Origin: Diphasiastrum complanatum
Lineage: Eukaryota; Streptophyta; Lycopodiopsida; Lycopodiales; Lycopodiaceae
Reading direction: 5' to 3'
Assembly (NCBI GenBank): GCA_029204225.1
Contig: CM055097.1
Coordinates: forward strand, 72,965,716-73,029,715
Length of the DNA: 64,000 bases
The translations under genes and the position numbers were made by a program. Under the pieces are notes generated by a model, which worked only from the letters and a program-made list of their open reading frames with translations, was not told where the DNA came from and made no database searches. Shown here in pieces: positions 21,377-33,800 of this stretch (the stretch's first letter is position 1; each line of letters opens with the position of its first letter).

Positions 21377-21970
21377 ATGCTTCTTAAAGTTGCTCATGGA
21401 AATTTTTGTGTACATCCTTCTCTTTCTCCTTCTTTGACATTCTTCAATGTGAAGGTTGATGGCTCTTTGGCTCGCGGACACATCTTCTTTCTTTTCCCCT
21501 TGGCACTTACTAAAGACTTTCTAGTTAAGATGAAACCTATGGAGAAATGTGCTTCTTAGATTGTTCCGAATGGTGTTCCGCAATTGGGAGCTAATCATGA
21601 AATGCATTATTCTCTAGTATTTGAAATCTCTCCTTCACTAGGGATTCATTCTATCTCAATGCTTGCTCTATGGACAGATTACCCTCTCTTAAAACAAGTG
21701 GAGCTTTCGATTGGCTCTTTTGTTAAAGAGACTAATGTTGACACCGAGGTAGCTTTGGATTGGTAGCATCAGCGTCTTTTGGACTCTCCTTCCTCAGCTT
21801 CACTTGTTAATCGTGGCTGCACTCAAAAAGATCCTTTGGATTCATCCCCTTCATTTATCCTGGTTGCACTGAAGGCCAAAAAGTGTATTGTTGATAATCT
21901 TTTTTGCAATGAAGATAAGACATTGAAAATCCATTGTGATTCGCAAACTGACAATGTGAACTGGAATTAA
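21377..21970 (+). pseudogene. decayed open frame of unknown origin
   Basis: One frame stays open for about 197 codons apart from two TAG stops (21,557 and 21,764) and ends at TAA 21,968. It reads FFNVKVDGSLARGHIFFLFP, then VPNGVPQLGANHEMHYSL, ISMLALWTDYPLLKQVEL and FILVALKAKKCIVDNLFCNED. I recognise no family. The length with only two TAG interruptions suggests former coding sequence, either a host gene fragment or a captured piece in a mobile element. Confidence 0.35.
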
Positions 21971-22059
21971 TGAGTGCACTCTTGATACATCGATTACTAT
22001 TGGAGGGTTTGCGGATATTGAGGCAACCTTAATAGATTATTCATTTATTAGCAGTTAAT

Positions 22060-22682
22060 AAGTGAGAGGGATTCAGCACCCTACGTGTGTAAGTCCAACC
22101 TGATGATCACATAGTTATTTGATTACTAGAAGTTAATAAAAGGACTTTAGGCCAAATTGCAGGAATGAAATGTCACAAGGCCTATTAGTCAAGTTAGTGA
22201 GTAAAAGTCGGTTCTCCCCCAAATTCAAATTCAAAAAAAAAAAAAAAAGGTAGGATTTGGCAAATAGGAATTGAGGCCAAGTGCCCTAAAATCCACTATA
22301 TATAGTGGTACTTTGTAATTCATTTCTTATGTTCAATCAAAAAGGTGAAAACTCTACCAATTTGCAATTGAATGTCCTTGCTCTTTTTTCTTGCTCCATC
22401 TCTCATGTTTTATTGTGATCTTGATATTATTGGATTTGCTAGTTGTTTGATTTGAATCTTGTTATGCTTTTTTGCGAGAGAAAAGAGAGAGAGATAGAAA
22501 AGTAAGTTTGATCTTGTAGTTTAGGATTAGTTGATTATAATGTTAGATGTTGAATTATAAGCATGTTTATGAATCTGAATTATGCTATCACTCTCATGGG
22601 AACTGTAGAATCCTCTTCATCGCTTGATGCTTTGTAGGTGCTTAGGTCTAGGGTTGAAGGTGGATAGAAAAACCCGCTACAA
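22060..22682 (+). mobile_element. gypsy-type LTR remnant
   Basis: Upstream of a primer-site-like motif (22,683-22,702). It includes a TATA-like CTATATATAG at about 22,298-22,307 in a short inverted repeat, and A and T runs. Left end uncertain; no matching second LTR was found, and no gag follows on this strand. Confidence 0.4.
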
Positions 22683-22702
22683 TTTTGCGTCATTGTCGGG
22701 GA
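22683..22702 (+). promoter_or_regulatory. degenerate gypsy primer-binding-site region
   Basis: TTTTGCGTCATTGTCGGGGA resembles the TGGCGCCGTTGCCGGGGA motif found at the start of the internal region of many plant gypsy elements. Similarity is by eye. Confidence 0.45.
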
Positions 22703-22942
22703 GTTACACCAATTTTTCATGTTCAGCATGTTTGTGATGCTTGGATGGATGTTAGCTTGCATTTAGGCATCGAGGTTTTTGCATAGTAGTGTTAAAATTG
22801 CAGTTTCCAATCGCAAGCACTCACGATTGGGCGCTTGCTTGGACAGGCCGGGGCGTTTGGGCATCGAGTCGGGCCAGTGGCCTGGAGTGTTCCTATTCCA
22901 CGGAGCATGATTACATTTTAGTGATGGTGTGGCAGTGTAGGT

Positions 22943-23045
22943 GTGGAGCGGGGAGAGGGGTACCGCCCCCCTTACATTTTCAAATGTAAGAGGAAGGGGT
23001 ACCCCCCCCCCCCCCCCCTTCCTTACATTTTCAAAAAAAGAAATT
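22943..23045. repeat. GGGGTACC/CTTACATTTTC direct repeat with hairpin and C17
   Basis: Two related segments carry GGGGTACC, a C run and CTTACATTTTC in the same order. The second has 17 consecutive C (23,002-23,018). Between them CTTACATTTTCAAATGTAAG (22,971-22,990) is a perfect hairpin with a 2-base loop. Confidence 0.65.
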
Positions 23046-25599
23046 TAGGTACAAAGGGGGGACCCCTCTCCCTTGCACCGTTTATTTTACATTTCAAAAT
23101 AAAAAATAAATTTTTTTTGTTGTACTATAACAACAAGGTTAATATAGATTTTGTAGTAAATAACGTCGAACCCTCAGAGGATAGCATTTGAAAGTTATGT
23201 AATTGGTACAATTATGACTTATTTCGAGTGAAGTGCATTCGAGAGTTATTCTGATTGTCAACAGACATTAGAAAGTAATTACTTGTGTTGGGGTGTGTAG
23301 TGTTAATAGTTCCAGAACAACAATCTTGTCTTTATCAAATTGAATAAAATGTGTTCTACAGGTGAGATGTTATCAGAGTAGTACAGAAGTACTACACTCC
23401 GGCTGATTAAGTTGTCAACAGAGAGTCGCGAAATGTTCAATGTATTCGTGTTTGTGTAGACAATTAGTTAATCATATTCACGAAATGTTTGGTTCTAGAC
23501 AGAAGTCCTCAACAACTTAAGTCCAAGGTTATGGTTAAAGAACACAAATAGTTTTAGAGTACGTTAGAAACTTATGTCAGTTACAAGCAAGAACACAGAT
23601 CAAAGACTCAATCCCTCAGACAAGGACTGTCATCTCATATGTATACATACAGTTCTATCAATAATTGTGCTAGACTGTACCAAATGTAGACGTTATTCAA
23701 GTGCCGAAAAGAAAGTGTTTGCGACAAACGAATCAGATGATTTTAAGACAGTTCTTTAGAGCATATTTACGAACATACAACAAATGACTGTAATGCGCTA
23801 GAGAGTCTGTCTGACCAGAGAGTAATTCATGTAATGCAGTAGAGATTGCTAGTAGACTTAGGATCACTCACACTCAACAGTGCGGAGAACAGAGATAAGA
23901 GAGCATAATCCTCAACACTCTATTCACTTCTTCAAACTCTCACAAATACATAAACTCTTCCTCTCTCGATGATCGAGACTGAAGCGTGTGATCAATATAT
24001 GTTCTACGGAGCGAACAAACACACTTCTAAGACTATAGGTGCGTTGCTCCCGTGAAAAGGTCTAGTTAAGAATTAGGTTGAATGTATGTTCAATTATACC
24101 ATAAGAGGTATATTTAACTAAGAGTAGAAATTACTCTAGTTTAATATGTCAATTCATATTTAGTCGTTTCGCGTAGATGACCTAGTAAAGGCTATTCAAG
24201 GCAATGTTTCCCTTCTAGAGGTCTCGCCCTTAAATACAAGGGAAGTCTTTAGGAGATATATTCTTGAAAAATGACTTAGGCCTCTTCACGATTTATATTT
24301 ATCCAGCCCATATCTTCATTTTCGAGTATATCATGTCATATTCAGGTTGATATTCATTATTTAACAATTTCGTGCCATCACATTTTCCCTTCCTCAAATG
24401 TGAAACGTCCTCGTGAACATATAGTCTTTATTTCAAGGATCATTCACGAATCATTCTTCATATATTCGTTAAGCTGAAAAGATATTTTTTCATATGTTCC
24501 TTTCTTTAGATATTTCTTCTGCTTTAGAGAATATATGACTTGCTGCTTCTTGAATTGAATAGGTTGATTTGAGTTGATCTTCGAGTAACATAGAAATCGA
24601 ACTTCAAAACATTCTCAAAACTTCAAAAATCAGAGTTTAGCATCACATGGAAACATCATCATTACACATGCAAAAATTAATATTCATGACGGATTCAATT
24701 CTTCATGTAATTGTTGGGCTAACTCCAAATTTTGTTGAGCCTCGTACAACATCAAGGTTTTTTTTTATTGCGTATAACGGCCAACTAGTAGGTTGCCGAA
24801 TTCTTCAAGCTTAACAGGGAGCAATGTTCCATCAAACAGCTCCTGAGTTAACTTTTCATCTTCATCTGAATCACTGTGAAGTGTAATTTCTTTACAAAAG
24901 CGAGTTGAAAATCTTATAAAAGAGCTTTTAACATAAAGATTCTGCACACCTGAAAATCAAACTTAATCACTTCTTTTGGACTCACTCTTGACCCAAATAA
25001 TCTCACTCTTGAGATTTAGAATGAATTTGATTCCAGTTGAAAACAAACTATACCACCAATTTTTCACAAAGCTTAAAAATTAGACAACTAGAGATTCACA
25101 AAGATCTCAACCATGCATGAATACTCAAATATGGACTCCTCCTCATTCTAGACATCCAATGGGATCACAAATTGACCCTCGCACTCTCACAAAGAAAGAT
25201 GAATAGAACTAATTTGAGTTTCATCCATACTATGTCAATTTTTGCTCAACAAATTGAATTCAATCACTCCTATTGGATTCTACCAATTACTGTACCTTTT
25301 AAGACTTGGGATGAAATTCAAAATAAAAAGTTGTGATTTTTCTCACTAAGATATTCTGCTTCAAAGAGCTAATACCACTTAGAAAGATTTGATCACCTAG
25401 GAGAAGACAAATTCGTCACCATAACAACACATAATGAGATTCTAGATCTTGCCCTCTTTGATTTTCTATGGTCTCGGACTCTACTTCTATCCTTTGGACT
25501 ACCATGTCAGTGTTAGCATTAGATGGTCGTGGCTTATCTTCTCTAAACGTACTAACAAACAACGACTTAGACTGTGGCTGTTGTGGCTGGGGACATTAG
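23046..25599. other. no recognised gene; possibly decayed gypsy remainder
   Basis: AT-rich sequence to the left of a minus-strand gypsy gag, where pol would be expected, but I cannot find protease, RT or integrase motifs on either strand. A 60-codon minus-strand frame at 24,947-24,765 contains an acidic DSDEDEKLTQELFDG stretch of unknown nature. Confidence 0.35.
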
Positions 25600-26797
25600 G
25601 TAGTGACATGTCCTTCGCCTTTGCAATAAGTGCAAAGTGGCACATATCCTACTAACCTCCTAGGTTCAGGACAGTCAGGCAAATAGTGACTAGGGGCTCC
25701 GCAATTATAGCATGAACCCTTTACTCTTGGTGGAGGAGTGGAATCTCTTGCCCTCCTCTACGCAAAATAGTATATTGTTGGCTATTGCGTGGTCTAGACA
25801 TAAAATTCTTTCGGTTAGAGGGGGTAGCAGTATAGGCTACCTCCTCATGATTCTCAACCGGATAGAGGAATAATTCTTCCTCTACATAGCTAGTTTACAA
25901 ATTAGGACAATTCATTTTAGAATGTCTCTCTTTACCACAGGTTGTACACCAAATGTTAGCATTTGATTTTGCTTTCTTCCTCGTAGTCTTAACGTTAGAC
26001 ATCTGGACTTTTAAGTCCCCCATTTCCTTTGCTAAAAGTTCTATACTTTTTCTTAATGGATCTATCTTTTCGGACTTTTCCATTCTTCATCTCCTATTTG
26101 AGTTTTTACTCTTAGATTTCCTATAACTAGTTTCTTCTTCAGACGATGAAGAATAAGATGAAGAATCGGAAGACTCTTCTTCATCTCCTGAATCAGATTC
26201 TAACTCAGACTCCGTAGACGAATCAGATTCTTCTATTCTCTCATGTTTATGCTTCTTACCAGTACTCATTCTATCATTTCTTCTTCTCCTAGAAATTTTA
26301 GAAGTTTCATAGCTTTTTGTGGATGCTATAACATCTTCTAAGGAGTTCGTCAATCCCTGACGACAATACCTATCCATCTTCTTGGGTAATCTGCCCAAGA
26401 ACCATTCCTTTTGCATGGGAATAGGATATTGTGCTCCTAGCTTCTCTATCAAATTTTTAACTCTTCGAGTATACTTTCTAAGTGACTCCTTTGGCTTTTT
26501 CTCTACTGAATTAAGACATGCTAACAATCTTGTGGAATAGCCTATCTCTCTAAACTGTTTAAGGAATGCTGCCTTTAAAGCATTCCAAGTATTAACCGTT
26601 TTCAAAACTAACTGGCTATACCAGATTCTCGCTTGCTTGCGCAGAAGACCTGGTAAAATTCTAACTTTATCCTCATCGGTGTTTTCCTTCTTGGCTATAG
26701 TAATTGACTTGAACTGTGATAGATAGCTATCTGCATCGTCAGATGATGACTCTTTGAAGAAGTTATATCTGATTTTGGTAGATGTGGTTGGTGCCAT
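25600..26797 (-). pseudogene. Ty3/gypsy gag with three CCHC knuckles
   Basis: A minus-strand frame from 26,797 to 26,087 (236 codons) encodes a retrotransposon capsid: DADSYLSQFKSI, ILPGLLRKQARIWYSQL, WNALKAAFLKQFREIG and PKESLRKYTRRVKNLIEKLG, followed by a Ser/Glu-rich acidic linker. A second frame (26,083-25,895) has a short helix-forming segment and the knuckle CTTCGKERHSKMNC. Further on (about 25,740-25,600) frames show CYNCGAPSHYLPDC and CTYCKGEGHVTT. Capsid and nucleocapsid package the element RNA. The stop and frame change at 26,084-26,090 and the lack of a recognisable pol show that this copy is dead. Confidence 0.8.
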
Positions 26798-27242
26798 ATT
26801 TTCAGGTGGTGGGTCAAGTAGCGGATACGGTGGATCAAATGGATCAGATGACTCAGAACTATATTCAAATGGTGGCTCTGACCGTGGATCAAGGTCTTGG
26901 TCATTCTCAATTCAGAACTAGAATCAGTTCTATGTTCTGAAGACGAAGATTCAGATGGATTTGATGAATTGGGAAGCTCTCACTCAAATGTATTTACAAG
27001 TGCTATAGAAGTGCTATAAAAATTATCGAACGCTTCAGAACTTAATTTTACTCTTATTGGTGAATTTCGCAGATTTTGGAAATACAAATCACATGTCTTT
27101 CTATAAGCTTCTAATCGTTGTGTTCGTTCTAAATATTTATGCTCAATAGTTGTGCGTGGCTGATCACGTGGAATACATTACATGAATAAGATTCAGTGGA
27201 CTTAGTACACTTAAAAATCATGAAAAGACAAAGATTCATCTT

Positions 27243-27960
27243 CCTGACAATGGCGTCAAGTTATGTGGTAGCCTAGTCATTATAGATTTTCACAAAATCA
27301 GTAAATTTAGTATAAAAGGTTTTAGCGTTCTCCAAGAGAGAGACAAATCTCCTCTTTCAGATCGATAAGTGTACAAAGGATGATGAACATATGGTGAATA
27401 TGTAATATTCCAAACAGAATACTACAATGACAAATCTGGTTATCCACAGATATTGAGTGACTTGGCGTCCAAAAAGGCTAATGATGAAACGATTTGGTCA
27501 AGGTCTGAAGGTATAGAAGGGTATATTATCTTCCAGGCTCTTAGGACAGTAGTAAGCAATCAATCTGACATCGGTAGACAAAAAGATCCTTCACACATAA
27601 TCTATTCGACTTTCAATTCCTCCTAACAAGCACAAGGAATTAGTTCTTATCACAGCAAGCAATTAAAACAGAACATCAATTAAGTTCTTTGTCTGAACAC
27701 ATAGCTCATTCAAAATTAAGAGAGGTTCCGATTTAAAGTTAAGCTTAAGGCTTTGGCTAGTTCCCTGCACACATTGGTTAGAAGTGTCACTCTCAGATGT
27801 TGCCTGCAAATGCACATAAGAGAATCTGAAATTCAGTACAAGTGAAGAGTGAATGCCACAAAAAATGCCTATCAGAATCGGTTACAGACTAACTCAGAGT
27901 GTATTTGCTCAATTGATAAGAGAAAATGACAAATGAATCCAGGCCATGAACTAAGAAATG
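27243..27960 (-). mobile_element. probable 5' LTR and primer site of the gypsy element
   Basis: In minus orientation CTTGACGCCATTGTCAGG (27,260-27,243) resembles a plant gypsy primer-site region and lies about 450 bp upstream of the gag start, as expected. Sequence from about 27,262 to 27,960 would then be the 5' LTR, abutting copia sequence. The outer LTR end is not resolved and the partner LTR was not found. Confidence 0.4.
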
Positions 27961-29460
27961 GAGTCCATGAGGAAGAATCAGGTATGGAGGTTGGAGCCAT
28001 TACCACATAAGCACAAGACTGTCAAATACAAATGAGTTTTCAAGCTCAAATACGGACTAGATGGGAATATCACGAAATGCAAGACAAGGCTGGTAGCGAA
28101 GGGATTTTCTCAGAGATATGGAATTGACTACTCTGAAACCTTATCTCCTGTCATCAAACATTCGTTCCTACATCTATAATTTGCATGTGCAGTAGCTTAT
28201 GACCTCAGGATCCACATCGTGGATGAGAAGACAGCCTTCTTGCATGGCAAATTAGACGAAGAGGTCTATATGGATCAACCCCAGAATATGTCTCGGATTC
28301 GCTTCCTCGCTATGCATGCAGAATGCATAGAAGTATCTACGATTTGAAACAGTCAGTCCGACAATGGTACATGAAGAAAAATCAAGCTCTAAAATCATTA
28401 GGATTCAAGCCTCTTTTAGTTGATTATAATGTGTACGTCAGAGTTACAGATAGGCAGATCATCATTGTGTATATATACGTGGATGACACTCTGATACTTT
28501 GCAGGAGTGAACAGCTGATTGCTGAAGTGAAGACAGACATCTCGAAACATTTCGAGATTGTGGATCTGGGAGAGGCCAGGTGTTACCTGGGCTTACAAAT
28601 TGAAAGAGACTATGAGGGAGGTAAGCTATACCTTCATTAGTCCAAATACACCCATAAGATCCTAGAGGATTTTGGGATGCTCAATTGCAAAGGAGCAAAT
28701 ACTCCAATGCTCACAGGGATGGTGCTGACAAATATTGAGGAGGAGAGAGAATAAATGCAGCTCACACCTTATAGGAAGCTAATAGGATCACTGATGTACC
28801 TTGCTGACAACACACGTCCTGATAGTGCTTATGTAGTATTCAAGTTGAGGCAATTCTGCACGAATCCAAGCTCGACACATTGGAAGATTGCAAAACAAAT
28901 TTTGCAATATCTTCAATTGACGAGGGATTATTGGTTGTGTTATTGTCGTGATGCAGGTTTCAAGATGCTTTCCTATAGTAATGCTAGTTGGGCATCCCTC
29001 AAGGACGATTGTAAGAGCGTCTCAGGAGGATGCACCATCGCATCAAGAGCAACAGTTCTCTGGGTCAGCAAGAAGCAAACTGTTGTAGCCCAGTCATCTT
29101 GCGAAGCAGAGTACGTTGCAGCAACAAAGATGACCAATGAGATAATCTAGCTAAGGCAGTTTCTGGACGAATTGGGCAAAACAAGGAACGAGGTCCTGCA
29201 GATGGATAATACCTCTACAATACATCTGACGAAAGATCCTATGTTCCATTCGAGAACAAAGCACATTGCGATCAAGTACCACTTGATCAGGGATCTAATT
29301 GAAAAGAATATGCTGTAGACCACCTTCATCATAACAAAAGACATGGTTGTTGACATCTTCACCAAAGCCTTAGACAAAAGACTTTTTGAGAGACAGAGGA
29401 GCAGTCTCGGGATTGTAAAGCTATTATGCTTTGGGAGGGAGTTGAAGAAACAAAACGTTT
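27930..29460 (+). pseudogene. copia pol remnant (element C): RT and RNase H
   Basis: Frames in order: MESMRKNQVW and [54 protein letters not shown], then 28,323-28,640 with YVDDTLILC and DLGEARCYLGLQIERD, 28,755-29,150 with PYRKLIGSLMYLADNTRPDSAY and SSCEAEYVAATKM, and 29,160-29,460 with FTKALDKRLFERQR. This is the copia reverse transcriptase and RNase H region, with several stops and frameshifts. Integrase and gag are missing. It is the same family as the fragments at 40.0-41.1 and 62.5-64.0 kb (shared RSDELIA / DLGEARCYLGLQI and ADNxxPDxAYxVFRM wording). The purine-rich GGGAGGGAGTTGAAGAAA after the coding region is the likely 3' priming tract. Confidence 0.85.
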
Positions 29461-29584
29461 CTATATACAAAGCTTTGCTAGCTTTCAGCTCTCTGCCTGA
29501 AGAAGATGTTCACGAACACGAAAGTCAAGAGACACAAAGCACACAAGTTTTACGAACACATGATGGGAAGACATGAAGCACGAA
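29461..29584 (+). mobile_element. start of element C 3' LTR, split by element A
   Basis: Sequence between the C polypurine tract and the target site of A. It contains several CACGAA words, as do the sequence at 35,456-36,010 and the LTR of the related D element. I infer that A landed about 100 bp into the C LTR. Confidence 0.5.
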
Positions 29585-29589
29585 AAAAT
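29585..29589 (+). repeat. target-site duplication of element A, left
   Basis: AAAAT immediately left of the 5' LTR. The same five bases follow the 3' LTR at 35,451-35,455. Confidence 0.9.
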
Positions 29590-30242
29590 TGTGAAAAATT
29601 GTCAACTAGTAGTATTTTCCTAACTTGAGATTTTGTAGGCCTATGGCCAAATAAAAGTTAGAGATAGGTTCATACATGTATGTAGAGGCCCAAAGTATGT
29701 GTACACTACTTTTGAGGTCACATTAATTAGAGGAGGTCGAGTGTGGAGCTCTTCTATTGGCTCATAATTTGGTGCATTCCTATTTGACCAAATTTCTAGG
29801 TATATGGGTGAATCCTATTGGACCCCAATTTTAGCCTATCATAAGACAAGTGGCCAAGAGGCACTATGGCTGCTATAAATAGCCATCTCCACGAGTATGT
29901 ACACATCTCATTTTCATTCTATTGAATGAATGTTATGCTCTTTGAAGGTCCATCTTCTTCTCTCTCACTTTTTTGTTCATATCTTGCATTCTAGCCACTA
30001 GAATTGTGATTTCTTTGTTGCTATGGCTTCACACGTGTGAAATGCAGGTTGTAGGCTCTGAAGTACGGACAGGGACAGCAAGTTTCTGTTTGTGGAAGCT
30101 TATGATCAGATTTTGATGTTTAGTTGATGTTTAGTATGCTTAACATCACAATTTCTATCATTTTTTCAATCTAGATGTGCATAACTTCCATGGCCAAGAT
30201 CTTTATGAAACTTTAGCATCTTTTGGATCTGAGTTTTTCACA
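29590..30242 (+). repeat. element A 5' LTR
   Basis: 653 bp, TG...CA. It contains the promoter with TATA box CTATAAATAG at 29,873-29,882, about 280 bp into the LTR, and an ACACGTGT palindrome (30,031-30,038) that includes a CACGTG E/G-box core. Confidence 0.96.
29873..29882 (+). promoter_or_regulatory. LTR TATA box
   Basis: CTATAAATAG, repeated at 35,081-35,090 in the 3' LTR. It would direct transcription of the genomic RNA from within the LTR. Confidence 0.75.
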
Positions 30243-30263
30243 TGGTATCAGAGCATTAGGCGG
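30243..30263 (+). promoter_or_regulatory. primer-binding site (initiator Met tRNA type)
   Basis: TGGTATCAGAGC begins at the first base after the 5' LTR. This motif is complementary to the 3' end of plant initiator methionine tRNA, the usual copia primer. Confidence 0.93.
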
Positions 30264-30851
30264 CCAAATGTGCAGGTTTTGCCAGATTTAGAAGAGATTT
30301 GTGGGCGAGTTTGCTTTTGTAGCATTCCAATCAAGTTTCTAGCTAAAAATCTTGTTGATTTATGTGTAGAAATTGGATCTTTGTGATCAAAACATCATTT
30401 GTATGCATTTCAATTGAAGTAGGGCGAATTCCCTCTGTACTTATCAGAATAAGGAGACAAAAATTGTTTTGGAAAGAGGGAGATGCAAGATCCAACAAGA
30501 TCCTATTAGTTTTCCATTCTAGCATATAGTTTTTTGATTCAATTTCTTGCTTCTTCATGTCAAAAACTTCAAAATTGATGTAACCCTCTGATTTTCAGTT
30601 TGCTGAATGATTCAAGAGTGTATTTCAATCTTAGGAGTGAGGGAAAAGCAAGTATATTGAGGTTTGGTCTTGGTTTGATCAAGAAATCATAAAACTAGTG
30701 GCTAAAATTAAGGAAAAAGTGAGGAAAAGAGAGAAAAAGTAAGGTTTTAGGTTCCAAATCTTTGTGATTTCTTCTTGTGTTTCATTTGTTGATTCAAGAG
30801 AGTGCTTAGTGCATTGGAACAGGTCAAAGATCAGAGATCAATCATTGCAAC
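30264..30851 (+). other. element A untranslated leader
   Basis: About 590 bp between primer site and polyprotein start; no conserved open frame. Packaging signals would be expected here but none can be shown. Confidence 0.6.
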
Positions 30852-33800
30852 ATGGCTACAAATGGAGGCTACATGTTGGAAAGCAATGATAGGCTTACCT
30901 CCCTCAACTATTCTACTTGGAAAGTAAGGATGGAGTCTTTGCTTGAGATGAATGAGTTGATGGATATTGTTGTAGGTGTGGAGGAGAGACCTTTGGCACC
31001 TCAAGAACAATTGAGGTATGACAAGAGGGCAAAGAAAGCCCTTCACATGATCAAGATGAATGTGACAAATGAGCTTATCAAAGAGGTTGGTAAGTGCACA
31101 TCATCTAGTGAAGCTTGGGAAGCCTTGAAGAAGGTCTATGAATCCAAGTCTACTTCTAGAGTGTTGACTTTAAGAAGGCAAATCTTTTCTTGTATGCAAA
31201 AGAAGAGTGAGAATGGACATGCTTTTGTTTTGAGAGTTAAAGCATTGAATGATGAGTTAGCATGCATTAATGATGGCATAAATAATGAGGAGCTTGTTCA
31301 AGTGATTCTCAATGGCTTGTTGGATGATCATGCTAATCTTGTTCAAAGTTATGCTATCCAAAAATGTTTACCAAGTGTTGGAGACTTGCAAGAGGTCTTG
31401 TTGGCTGAAGAATTCAGGTTGCAAGCAAGAGTGGGAGCATCTTCTACATCTCAAGGAGGAGAAGAGGAGGCAATGTTCTCTAAAGGCAAGTTCAAGGGCA
31501 AAGGTAAAAGCAATTGGTCTAAAGGGCAAGACCAAGGTGAGCACTCTACTTTTGGCAAAAAGAAGGATAGATCTAAGCTAAAATGTTTCTATTGTGGAGT
31601 CAAAGGGCATTTTGCTAGTGATTGTTTTAAGAAAAAGAGGGATCAAGGGGAAAAGCAAACCAATCTAACTATTGATGAGGGTGGGGATGAGCTTCTTTCA
31701 AATGATGCTTTTGTTATGTCATCTTGCTTGTTGGCTAATCATGGAGACATTGATCCTTGGTGGATTGATAGTGGAGCCACTTCTCATATGACATATCATA
31801 AAGAGTATTTTTCATCTTTAATGGCATTTGATGGTGATAGGAAGGTAATCTATACCGCAAATGATGGTGAGTGTGCAATCAAGGGGATTGGCACAATTCC
31901 TATTTCACTTTCTACAAATAGGAATATAGAATTGAAAGATGTTTTGCTCATTCCATCCATTACCAAGAACTTACTTAGTGTAAGCCAAATGCTTGACAAA
32001 GGATTCAAAGTTGAGTTTGATGGTGATGCTTGCTTGATCAAAAAGGGGTGTAGTATCATTGCAAAAGGGAAAAGGCAAGGGAAATTGTTCAAGCTTGATG
32101 CATGTGTTGTTGCTAACCAAGTTGGATGCATGGCAAATGAACAAATGTCAATTCAAGAGGTATGGCATAAAAGGATGGGACATCTCAACTACAAGGCCTT
32201 GGAGGTAATAGCCAAAAAGGAGGTAGTAAGGGGACTTCCCAAGTCTCTTACTTGCTTGAATCATGTTTGTGAAGAATGTGCTTTGTCTAAATCACATAGA
32301 TTGCCATATACTAGATCTATATCTAGATCTAAGATGCCTTTTTCTCTCTTGCATTCGGATATTCATGGTGTTACTACAATTAGCAATGGAGGTGCTAAGA
32401 TGTATGTAACTTTCATTGATGATTTTAGTAGATTTTGTTGGGTTTATCTACTAAAGAGCAAGGATGAGGTGTTTGATGTGTTTGTCAAGTTCAAAGTTGC
32501 TATTGAGACTCAATTTACAACCAAAATCAAATGCTTGAGGAGCGACAATGGTGGTGAATACATTTCTAACAAATTCAAAGCCTTTTGCGATGAGCATGGG
32601 ATCAAGAGGGAGTACACATGTCCAAGAACACCACAACAAAATGGAGTGGCCGAGAGGAAGAATAGAACCTTGTGTGAGAGTGCAAAGGCAATGAGATTGA
32701 ATGCTAATCTTCCTAAACCTTTTTGGAGTGATGCTTTGTTGTGTGCAAATTTCCTATGCAATAGATGGCCAAGTGTTGTATTGGAAGGAAAAACCCCTTT
32801 TGAAGCTTTGTTTGGTACGAAGCCTAATGTCAAGTTTCTAAGAACTTTTGGATGCATTTGCTACTTCAACATTACTCTTGATGATAGAACTAAGGAGGAT
32901 CCATCTTCAAGAAAGGGCATTTTTGTTGGTTATAGTGAAGTAAGCAAAGCATATAGGATTTATGTTCCTTCAATCAAGAAAGTGTTCACAAGTAGGGATG
33001 TCATTTTTGATGAAGGTAACATTCCAAAAGTTGTTTCAAGTGATGATGGTGTTGTTGCAACTAATGTGCTTGATGACAATGGAGTTGATGACACATTGGA
33101 TGTGGATGTTGAAGAAGCCTCTTCAAGTCAAATTCCAAGGAGAACTCCAAGGCATAAAGTGAAACCCTCAAGGCTCACTTATGATGGCAAAGGTAAGCAA
33201 GTGGTGGATGGATCCAACTATGCTTTCCTAACTTCTTTTGATGTACCTTCATGTGTAGATGAAGCAAGGCAAAAAGAGGAATGGATCCAAGCAATGGATC
33301 TTGAGTTTGAAGCACTTATGAAGAACAACACATGGAGATTGGTGGAGCTTCCAAAGGGCAAAAGTGCAATTGGATGCAAATGGATCTTCAAGGTAAAGAC
33401 AAATCAAGATGGATCTATCAACAAGTTGAAGGCAAGGTTGGTGGCTAAAGGTTATGCTCAAGAGCATGGCATTGACTATGAGGAAACCTTTGCACCCGTG
33501 GCAAAGATGGTGAGCATAAGAGTAATCATTTCCCTTGCAACTCTTTATGGATGGGATCTTTGGCAATTAGACATTTCTAATGCTTTCTTGAATGGTGATC
33601 TTGAAGAGGAAGTCTACATGGAGCAACCCGAGAGCTATGTTTCTCATAGCAAGCCTAATCATGTGTGTTTTCTACAAAAAAGTTTGTATGGTCTTAAGCA
33701 AGCACCAAGGAGTTGGTATGCTAGGCTTAACTCTTTTCTACTTTCTCAAAACTTCACTATGAGTGAGTATGATCATTCACTTTACTTTAGAATTAGTGCT

